Source of the DNA: Micromonosporaceae bacterium
Lineage (GTDB): Bacteria; Actinomycetota; Actinomycetes; Mycobacteriales; Micromonosporaceae
Assembly: GCA_017354595.1 (NCBI GenBank)
Contig: JAFMQQ010000171.1
Span: forward strand, 1 to 6,806
DNA: 6,806 nt
Direction of reading: 5' to 3'
Position numbers and translations under genes: made by a program. Below, piece after piece: positions 1-5,634 of this stretch (the stretch's first letter is position 1; each line of letters starts with the position of its first letter). Under the pieces are notes generated by a model, which was given only the letters and a program-made list of their open reading frames with translations, searched no databases and was not told where the DNA came from.

Positions 1-2628
1 CCACAGCCCGGACGCGCTGCGCTGGCCGAGCAGCAGCCGCAGCACCGCGGCGAAGACCCCCCACCCGCCGAGCGTGGTGACCAGGTGGACGGGTGAGGCG
101 AACCAGCTGTAGGCGCCACGGGACAGTACCAGCGCGGCGGCCGGCAGCGCCCACACCAGAACACTGTCCACAGTGGTTGGTGGCGGGCAGAGGTCACCGA
201 CCCGCCAGGGTCTGGTGGTACCCAGCCAGAGCGCGCGCAGCGCCGCGGCGCCGGGCAGGTCGCTGCCACGCGCCAACGCGCGCAGCATCCGCTGCCCGAC
301 CGGGGTACCCAGGGCCAGGGCGAGCCCGAGCGCGGCCAGCAGCGCGCGGGCCAGCCAGGCCATCGCCAGGTCCCGCTCGGCGCGGGTCAGCCCGATGTCC
401 GCGGCCGGGAAGCGGTACGGCGGCAGGTCGACGTTGCCGGTGTACCGCTTGAGGTGCCGATCCCGCGCCACCTGGTACCGGGACCGGGCGGCCAGCCACT
501 GCGCCCGGGCCACCGGCGAGCCGGTGTCCAGCCACTGGGCGTAGCGCAGGAACATGCTCCGGTACGCCGACAGCGTGTCGAACAGGTCGACCTCATAGTC
601 CATGGTGTCCACAAAGGACTTGCGCAGCGCCGGGTCGCGCCAGCTCGCCGGGTCGGTCGTGGCGAGCAGGTCGCGCATCCGCTGCGCCGTCGCGGTCGCC
701 TGCTCGCCCTCGCTTATCGCCTCATCCAGGTGGTCCCGGCTCACCGCGTAGATGCTGTCCAGCACCGCGCTGTCGCCGGTGACGATGTCCCACTCGAAGA
801 TCCACATCATCGGCGGTGGTTCCACCCCGAGCGCTTTGACCGTGCGGTTCGCGTACGGTCCGATGTAGAGGCCCTTGGTGATCGCCTCCCGGGACAGCGC
901 CATCACCCGCCCGATTGCCTCCACTGTGGACGGATCGGTACTGAAGGTCTGCCGGATCCAGTCGGCGGTGAGCTGGCCGGTGTCGGCGTCCGGGTCGGCG
1001 GCCAGCCGCGCGGCGGTGTACACATTCAGGTCGGACAGCTGCCAGAAGCCGGCCCGCAGGTACAGGCTGCGCGGTCCGGCGCGCAGCGGTCCGCCCATCT
1101 GGGACCAGGTCCAGATGCCCTCGATCCGCGGGTTGGCGGCGATCAGCGTCCGCAGCGCCTCCTGGTGCAACGCGCCGAGGTCGTTGGGGAGCGAACCGAG
1201 GCCCTCGAACTCCCGCCGCGCCTGCAGTTCGACGATCCGCCGCTGCCCGCCGACCTCCAGCGTGGTGTTGAACGGCAGGTAGCTGTAGTAGTCGCCGAGG
1301 CAGTACTTGGTGGAGACGATCAGGTGCGGGTCGTCGATGTCACCGAGCACCTGCTGGTACCGCTGCGGGTTGGTGTGCAGGTCGCCGATCGAGCCGGCAC
1401 CGATCGTCCAGGTGCGGAAGATGATGTCCCGGTCGCCCTCGCCAGCGACCGCCAGCAGTGCGCGCAGCATCGCCTGCACCGAACCCGGCGTCCTGACCGC
1501 GATCTGCGAGGTGTAGTCCCAGCCGGGGAGCCGGTACGCGGCGCCGCCTTCGCCGACCCGGATCACCAGACCGTCCGCGTACGGCAGCGCGGTGAACAGC
1601 TCGCGCAGCCCGGCCTGGTACACCCTCCACAGTGCAGGGTCGTCGACGGCGAGGCCACCGAAGCGCCGCTGCAGGTACCGCTGCAACGGTGGGGACAGCG
1701 CCAGCATGTCGGTGGCGAAGTACACCCTCATCCCCGCGTCGCGCGCGTACCGCCACACCGGGCCGAACGCGGCGACCATCGCCTGGACGCGGGCCAGGTG
1801 GCTGTCCCCCTCCGGGTAGACCTGGTGCCCGTCGCCGACGCCGGCGAAGGTGACGTACTCCAGGAAACCGGGTACCACCACGGCGTTGTACCCCTCAGCC
1901 AGCCCGTGGTCGACCAGCTGGCGGAACTGGGCCGAGATCTGGGCCACGGCGGAACTGTCCACATAGGGCGGTCCGGCGAGGATGGCCGGCCCGACCACGT
2001 CGGTATTGAGCGAGTAGTCGTCGCTGGCGACAAAGCCGGCCGGATCGTCGGACAGCCCGACCGACCCGGTGTCCAGCAGGCGCAGCCCCAACCTTGGTTC
2101 GATCAGCTTGCCGTCCTGCCCGGCCGGCAGCACTTCTTCGCCGGAGCGGATCCGGTCGGCGACCGCGTACAGCCCGGTCGCTGCGCCGGCCGGTTGGCCC
2201 GCCTCGAGCACCAGCCCGGTCGCGGTGCGCCGCAACCGGTACCCCTCGGCGCTCGGGCCGGTGCGGGTGGTCAGCTCGACCTCCAGGGTGGCGCCCCGCG
2301 TCCCGACCGGCGTCGCGCTGATGGTCGGGCGCGGATCGCCCCGCCCGGCGAGCGCGTCGGCCACGGCCTGCGCTGCCAGCCGTACCGGCAGATCATCGGG
2401 AGCCACGATCAGGCTGATCGGCGGCGCGGCCGCGAGCCCGTGCGGCGCCGCCGCCGTCAGGTCTTCCGGTGGTACGTCGGCGGGCGTGAAGGAGATGCCG
2501 AGCGCGGCGTCCACCCGCCAGGCGATCGCGGCACCGAGGCCGAGCAGACCGGCCACGGTCGCGGCGACCGCCCACGGTCGCACCCGCCGCCCGCCGGCCG
2601 GTTCCCGTTGGAGAGCCACGCGGGACAT
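1..2628 (-). CDS. Membrane-anchored GH67 (alpha-glucuronidase)-like glycoside hydrolase, C-terminus beyond window
   Basis: Open for 876 codons from ATG 2628 to the window edge. Residues 1-18 are Arg-rich and 19-37 form a hydrophobic span, so an N-terminal membrane anchor with the enzyme outside is likely. Residues ~65-165 resemble the accessory N-domain shared by GH67 and GH20 (AEGYRLR at 127-133, then a TGLYAVADRI-like end). The barrel follows: GVRVGEGG-type acid loop with E360, IFRTWT at 403-408, STKYCLGDYY with D446, and ELQARREFEG with E467. In known GH67 enzymes (acid Glu in SEGQPG, Asp in KNGPMDF, Glu in EFQ/ELQ) these are the catalytic positions, in the same order and similar spacing. 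After ~residue 755 come at least three hydrophobic spans (755-777, 823-843, 846-868), unusual for soluble alpha-glucuronidases. Known family members release 4-O-methyl-glucuronate from xylan fragments; the true substrate here is unknown. Start uncertain: GTG 2646 is in frame and the frame closes at TGA 2706; no strong Shine-Dalgarno. The gene call is secure, the family assignment good. Confidence 0.85.
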   Translation of the reverse strand, partial: MSRVALQREPAGGRRVRPWAVAATVAGLLGLGAAIAWRVDAALGISFTPADVPPEDLTAAAPHGLAAAPPISLIVAPDDLPVRLAAQAVADALAGRGDPRPTISATPVGTRGATLEVELTTRTGPSAEGYRLRRTATGLVLEAGQPAGAATGLYAVADRIRSGEEVLPAGQDGKLIEPRLGLRLLDTGSVGLSDDPAGFVASDDYSLNTDVVGPAILAGPPYVDSSAVAQISAQFRQLVDHGLAEGYNAVVVPGFLEYVTFAGVGDGHQVYPEGDSHLARVQAMVAAFGPVWRYARDAGMRVYFATDMLALSPPLQRYLQRRFGGLAVDDPALWRVYQAGLRELFTALPYADGLVIRVGEGGAAYRLPGWDYTSQIAVRTPGSVQAMLRALLAVAGEGDRDIIFRTWTIGAGSIGDLHTNPQRYQQVLGDIDDPHLIVSTKYCLGDYYSYLPFNTTLEVGGQRRIVELQARREFEGLGSLPNDLGALHQEALRTLIAANPRIEGIWTWSQMGGPLRAGPRSLYLRAGFWQLSDLNVYTAARLAADPDADTGQLTADWIRQTFSTDPSTVEAIGRVMALSREAITKGLYIGPYANRTVKALGVEPPPMMWIFEWDIVTGDSAVLDSIYAVSRDHLDEAISEGEQATATAQRMRDLLATTDPASWRDPALRKSFVDTMDYEVDLFDTLSAYRSMFLRYAQWLDTGSPVARAQWLAARSRYQVARDRHLKRYTGNVDLPPYRFPAADIGLTRAERDLAMAWLARALLAALGLALALGTPVGQRMLRALARGSDLPGAAALRALWLGTTRPWRVGDLCPPPTTVDSVLVWALPAAALVLSRGAYSWFASPVHLVTTLGGWGVFAAVLRLLLGQRSASGLW

Positions 2629-2646
2629 GCTACGGGCACCTACCAC

Positions 2647-2666
2647 TCGTCCACATGTTGTCCACA
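2647..2666 (+). promoter_or_regulatory. Pair of DnaA-box-like nonamers
   Basis: TCGTCCACA at 2647-2655 and TTGTCCACA at 2658-2666 lie in the same orientation, 11 bases start to start. TTGTCCACA is the preferred DnaA box of Streptomyces-type actinomycetes and the first copy differs by one base. They sit 19-38 bases upstream of the GH67-like start, in the 88-base divergent spacer. DnaA binding is inference; two boxes are far too few for an origin, so a regulatory or titration site, or chance, are the options. Confidence 0.3.
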
Positions 2667-2716
2667 GACGCGGGCCGGGCCTGGCTCTGCTGTCGCGGGT
2701 GGCTCAGTCTGGCCGG

Positions 2717-3200
2717 GTGCTTGATGAGCCGTGCCGGCGCCAGCATGGCATCCTGACCCGGCGTCAGGCGCTGGCCTGCGGACTGTCCCCAGGCGAGGTG
2801 CGGGCACGGCTCTCCAGCGGCCGGTGGCAGCGGGTGTACCAGGGGGTGTACGCGAACTTCACGGGTGAGCTGCCTCGACCCGCCCAGCTCTGGGCGGCGC
2901 TGCTCTCCGCGGGGCCGGGAGCGGTACGCGGACTATGGCGTGTCGGTGGAGTTGGACGGCCGGCTCGGCCACGCGCACGGCGAGCGGTTCCGAGACCTGC
3001 GGCGGGACAACGCCGTGGCGGAGTCGGGAGCTGTCGTGCTGCGGTACGGCTGGGCCGATGTACATGAGCGGCCGTGCCAGGTCGCCGCGCAGGTGGCCGC
3101 GGTGCTGCGCGCGCATGGCTGGGCCGGGCGGCTGCGGCGCTGCGCTTCCTGCCCGCCGCCGGCTGTCCCGCTCGATCGTGAAGGATCGCTGTCGCTATAG
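2717..3200 (+). pseudogene. Remnant of AbiEi-like N-domain / DUF559-like endonuclease-fold protein, internal deletion plus frameshift
   Basis: Two pieces of one known actinobacterial protein type lie in different frames. From GTG 2717 to about 2926 (about 70 residues) the reading is the winged-helix N-domain usually annotated as AbiEi-type: GILTRRQALACGLSPGEV, then GRWQRVYQGVYAN and LWAALLSAGPGAV. From about 2916 to the TAG at 3198-3200, in another frame, comes the DUF559-like C-terminal domain: RERYADYGVSVELDGRLGH, RFRDLRRDNAV, LRYGWADVHERPCQVAAQVA and a terminal CASC pair. Intact relatives are about 280-330 residues, so roughly 130-150 central residues are missing at the junction near 2915-2926, where the two readings overlap. 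Despite the annotation name, most such solitary genes have no AbiEii partner, and none is present here. A functional product is unlikely. The start is not certain, since the frame is open further upstream across the antisense gene. Confidence 0.75.
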
Positions 3201-3218
3201 CGACCACCAGTCTTCACG
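3177..3218. other. Two-tier co-centred dyad symmetry (possible bidirectional terminator or operator)
   Basis: A perfect 14-base palindrome, GTCGCTATAGCGAC, occupies 3191-3204 and covers the TAG that ends the upstream remnant. A second pair of arms, CGTGAAG at 3177-3183 and CTTCACG at 3212-3218, has exactly the same centre (3197.5), separated from the inner palindrome by seven mostly unpaired bases on each side. It lies between two convergent genes, 18 bases past the stop of the small minus-strand gene, so an RNA hairpin acting in both directions is plausible. There is no T-tract. A protein-binding site is the alternative. Confidence 0.4.
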
Positions 3219-3236
3219 CTCAAGTGATCGTGGCGC

Positions 3237-3359
3237 TCAGTGGGTCAGCACGTTGCCCAGGACGGTGCAGACGATCGAGATCAGGACCGACGCGGCAATC
3301 ATCAACAGGCATCCGGTACGGCCGCCCAGCGGCCGGATCCGACCGTTCCCGATCCGCAC
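3237..3359 (-). CDS. Small single-span membrane protein, 40 residues
   Basis: The frame runs from GTG 3359 to the TGA at 3239-3237 and is closed upstream by TAG at 3371-3369, so GTG 3359 or GTG-like codons inside are the only starts. The protein has a basic N-terminus (VRIGNGRIRPLGGRTG) followed by a hydrophobic helix, about residues 17-38 (CLLMIAASVLISIVCTVLGNVL), ending in THis. That predicts one membrane span with the positive end inside. The pattern 'PLGGRTGCL-M--ASV--S---TVL-N' is one I recognise from small unnamed proteins of high-GC actinobacteria, though no function is known to me. No strong Shine-Dalgarno is visible upstream. It is divergent from the sigma-factor gene, with 103 bases between the starts, and convergent with the upstream remnant. 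It is too short for a coding-statistics argument, so the call rests on the amino-acid pattern. Confidence 0.6.
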   Translation of the reverse strand: MRIGNGRIRPLGGRTGCLLMIAASVLISIVCTVLGNVLTH

Positions 3360-3462
3360 GGCGTCGGCCTACCCCGCACCGCGGCGCCGGAAACCCGCCC
3401 GCCTGCGCGGGCAACCCGGGCCCTGCCCGGCCGTGTTCCTCAGATGAACTCGGGGAGGTGAG

Positions 3463-3962
3463 ATGCAGATCGACGGCTATAAGGAGTACGTCGCCAGCCG
3501 GCTGGACCAGTGGCGGCGTACCGCCTGCCTGCTGTGCGGCGCTGGCACACGGCTGACGACCTCGTCTCCGCCACGCTGGTCAGGCTCTTCAAGCACTGGC
3601 GGCGGGTGTCGGCGTACGAGAACCTCGACGGCTACGTGCGCCGGATGCTGCTGCACGCGTGGCTGAACGAGAGGCGCCGGCCGTGGCGCCGGGAGGACGC
3701 CACGGCACTGGTGCCAGATCGGCCGGGCGGCCCGGGCGGTGGGCCGGACGGCGTCGCGGACCGGCTCACCATGCTCGGGCATCTCGCCGCGCTGCCACCC
3801 CGCCGGCGTGCGGTGATCGTGCTGCGGTACTTCAACGACCTCTCCGTGGAGGAGACGGCCGAGGCACTGGGCTGCAGTACCGGCACGGTGAAGAGCCAGA
3901 CGGCTCGGGCGCTGGCCATGCTGCGGGCGCGGTACGAGACGGCGGGAATCGAAGGGGGCTGA
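3463..3962 (+). pseudogene. SigE-family (ECF-like) RNA polymerase sigma factor, frameshifted near 3541
   Basis: ATG 3463 has a strong Shine-Dalgarno (GGGGAGGTG, 3452-3460). The first 26 residues (MQIDGYKEYVASRLDQWRRT then ACLLCG) match the start of SigE-family sigma factors. The family continues GDWHTADDL, but here the frame reads AGTRLTT and stops at 3666. WHTADDLVSATLVRLFKHWRRV resumes in the -1 frame at 3543 and runs to TGA 3960-3962. Restoring one base at 3541-3542 (GC to GAC, Asp) gives a normal 166-residue protein: sigma region 2 about residues 8-72 and region 4 about 104-157, with the helix-turn-helix SVEETAEALGCSTGTVKSQTARAL. Downstream codons show no further damage, so the lesion is recent or a sequencing error. 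No slippery heptamer is evident, so programmed frameshifting is unlikely. A GTG at 3510 could start a 150-residue form, but it would lack the first region-2 helix. ECF-like sigmas direct RNA polymerase to stress or envelope genes; the target here is unknown. Confidence 0.85.
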
Positions 3963-3963
3963 G

Positions 3964-4875
3964 ATGGAAGACCTGCGAGACGCGCTATGTGCGGCGGTGG
4001 CCGAACCCCCGCCGACTCGCATCGAGCTGGACCGGCTGGTCGCGGAGTGCGTGCGGCACCGGTCGCGGTACCGCTGGACATTGGCGGCGGTGGGATCCGC
4101 GGCGCTGGTGGCGGTCGCGGCGGTGGTGCCGGCGCTACTGCTGGCGCCCGGCGGCTCTCTGCTCGGCGGGCCGGCCCCTGCCAGCAACGCGACGCGGTCG
4201 GTCCGGGCGAGCCGACCGCCCGGCCCCTGTTCGTTCGTTGAGGTCCAGGGTGGAGGGGGAACCGTAGCCTGCACCCCGGACCCGTATGCATCGGCACCAC
4301 CTTGCCGGATAAGGGCCGACGGTACCGCGGACGGGGCCGAACTCTCCGGTGCCGGCATCGGAGGCTTCACCGCGGAGAACGCCGCGAGCTGTCAGGCGAC
4401 CGTCGACCGGCTCAACGCCGCGCTGCGGAGTCTGCTGGGACCGGTGGATCCGCTGGCGGCCGCGCGCACCGATGTCTACGTGCCGGACACCCAGTTCCAA
4501 CCCGGCCAGCCACCGACAAGCCTGTACAGCCTGCCCCGGATGTTCCGCGCCCAGTGGAGCGTGCACACGGCTCTCGGGTCGGGGGGCATGCATGTCGGAG
4601 TGGCGTCGGTGGGATCGGCGCCGACCCACTATTGCTATGGGCAGCCGCAGTGTCAGATCACACACCGATCGGACGGGCTCGTGGTCGGCGTGACCACATC
4701 CACGATCCGGGGGGTGGTCGAGGGGCTGACCGTGGTCGTCTACCGGCCCGGGCAGCACACGGTGATCGCGGTCAGCACGTTCCTTCCGCAGAATGCCGTG
4801 GCGCGGGCGAGCCTGCCGCTCAGCGAGGCGCAGCTGGTCGCCATCGCCACCGATCCGTCGCTGGCGTTGGGTTGA
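3964..4875 (+). CDS. Single-span membrane protein paired with the sigma factor, possible sigma regulator
   Basis: 303 residues. ATG 3964 lies one base after the sigma-factor stop and has a purine-rich Shine-Dalgarno (GAAGGGGG, 3951-3958), so the two genes are almost certainly translated from one message. Residues 1-38 are a short cytoplasmic tail (ELDRLVAECVRHRSRYRW), 39-61 a clear transmembrane helix, then a Ser/Pro/Ala-rich linker and an exported domain of about 215 residues. The exported part has six cysteines (89, 103, 114, 143, 224, 230), enough for three disulfides, and a C-terminal section of beta-strand-like text (GLVVGVTTSTIRG, GLTVVVYRPGQHTVIAVSTFL) ending in LSEAQLVAIATDPSL. Position and topology fit an anti-sigma factor or sensor. 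The zinc anti-sigma HxxxCxxC motif is absent and the cytoplasmic tail is short, so that role is inference from context only. I do not recognise a named domain in the exported part. The gene is intact although its partner is frameshifted. Confidence 0.9.
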   Translation: MEDLRDALCAAVAEPPPTRIELDRLVAECVRHRSRYRWTLAAVGSAALVAVAAVVPALLLAPGGSLLGGPAPASNATRSVRASRPPGPCSFVEVQGGGGTVACTPDPYASAPPCRIRADGTADGAELSGAGIGGFTAENAASCQATVDRLNAALRSLLGPVDPLAAARTDVYVPDTQFQPGQPPTSLYSLPRMFRAQWSVHTALGSGGMHVGVASVGSAPTHYCYGQPQCQITHRSDGLVVGVTTSTIRGVVEGLTVVVYRPGQHTVIAVSTFLPQNAVARASLPLSEAQLVAIATDPSLALG

Positions 4876-4883
4876 GGCCAGAT

Positions 4884-4917
4884 CGGGGCGGCGCTCGGGT
4901 TGCCGGGCGCCGCCCCG
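4884..4917 (+). terminator. GC-rich hairpin after the sigma/membrane-protein operon
   Basis: An 11-base perfect stem, 4884-4894 (CGGGGCGGCGC) pairing with 4907-4917, encloses a 12-base loop and begins nine bases after the TGA of the 303-residue gene. There is no T-tract, which is usual for actinobacterial terminators. It ends only 14 bases before the next start codon, so it may also affect translation of the hydrolase. Confidence 0.65.
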
Positions 4918-4931
4918 GGTACACGCCGGTT

Positions 4932-5600
4932 ATGCGAGCACGACCGAAGGCACGCAGCGCCGCCACCATCGAAGCCGACGGAGTACGGCTCCCCGCCGAC
5001 CTGGCGGTACCCGAGGCGGCGCGCGGCGTGGCCATCTTCGCGCACGGATCTGGGAGTTCCCGGTACAGCCCGCGCAACCGGATGGTCGCCGGGCGGCTGG
5101 AGGAGGAGGGCTTCGCCACCGTGCTGGCCGATCTGCTCACCGAGGACGAAGAGGCGGAGGACTCGATCAGCGGCGCGCTGCGCTTCGACATCCCGTTGCT
5201 CGCCGGGCGGGTGGTGGCTCTGGTCGACTGGGCCGCCGGAAGCCGGCAGTTGCCGGTCGGGCTCTTCGGTGCCAGTACCGGCGCCGCCGCCGCCCTGGTG
5301 GCGGCCGCCCGGCGTACCGGCACGGTGCAGGCGGTCGTCTCCCGGGGCGGCCGGCCCGACCTCGCCGGCGAGGCGCTGCACGAGGTGCACGCGCCGACCC
5401 TGCTGGTCGTCGGCGGAGACGACTCGCCGGTGCTGGAACTCAACGAGCGGGCGGCGAAGGTACTGCCGGGCGAGCACCGGGTCGACATCATCCCGGGCGC
5501 CACGCACCTGTTCGAAGAGCCGGGCGCGCTGGAGGAGGTGGCGCACCGCGCCGCCGGATGGTTCTCGGTACACCTGGCTGGTGGTGTCGGCGAGGCGTGA
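4932..5600 (+). CDS. Dienelactone-hydrolase-like alpha/beta hydrolase
   Basis: 222 residues, full length for this compact family. Strand-rich start (ATIEADGVRLPADLAVPEAARG), then VAIFAHGSGSSRYSPRN at 33-49, where HGSGSS is the oxyanion loop. The nucleophile elbow is GASTG with Ser115, the acid is in GGDDSPV (Asp163 or Asp164), and the catalytic histidine is His192 in GATHLF. A lid-like acidic stretch (LLTEDEEAEDS, 69-79) precedes the conserved RFDIPLLAGRV segment. No signal peptide, so it is probably cytosolic. The family hydrolyses esters or lactones; in actinobacteria this subgroup is often adjacent or fused to a phosphoribosyltransferase domain, which is not seen here. The substrate cannot be read from the sequence. 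ATG 4932 is the only good start but has no clear Shine-Dalgarno and follows a strong hairpin closely; a GTG near residue 33 would remove the first strand. The kinase gene follows 34 bases later on the same strand. Confidence 0.9.
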   Translation: MRARPKARSAATIEADGVRLPADLAVPEAARGVAIFAHGSGSSRYSPRNRMVAGRLEEEGFATVLADLLTEDEEAEDSISGALRFDIPLLAGRVVALVDWAAGSRQLPVGLFGASTGAAAALVAAARRTGTVQAVVSRGGRPDLAGEALHEVHAPTLLVVGGDDSPVLELNERAAKVLPGEHRVDIIPGATHLFEEPGALEEVAHRAAGWFSVHLAGGVGEA

Positions 5601-5634
5601 GGGTACCGGCGCGACAAGCGAGTACGTTTCACGC

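Noticed and set aside
2647..2666. Replication origin
   Set aside because: Only two DnaA-box-like nonamers, and no dnaA, dnaN or AT-rich segment nearby.
2069..2716. N-terminal part of a 332-residue plus-strand open frame
   Set aside because: Only the section after 2717 resembles a protein family; the earlier part is low-complexity Ser/Arg/Ala text antisense to the GH67-like gene.
454..2724. 756-residue plus-strand open frame
   Set aside because: It lies antisense to the GH67-like gene; its reading is Arg/Gly/Val/His-rich with no domain pattern, a common GC-bias shadow. The minus-strand frame shows catalytic motifs and membrane spans.
2717..3200. Active AbiE-type toxin-antitoxin or defence module
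   Set aside because: The gene is truncated and frameshifted and no AbiEii-like nucleotidyltransferase is adjacent.
3530..3550. Programmed ribosomal frameshift in the sigma gene
   Set aside because: No X-XXY-YYZ slippery heptamer or obvious stimulatory element at the frame change; a lost base explains it more simply.
3477..4370. 297-residue minus-strand open frame
   Set aside because: Antisense to the sigma factor and its partner, with low-complexity Pro/Arg/Ser composition and no recognisable motif.
4900..5634. Long N-terminal extension of the kinase frame (582 residues in total)
   Set aside because: It overlaps the hydrolase in another frame and is Arg/Pro/Ser-rich without pattern; the kinase fold starts just after ATG 5635.
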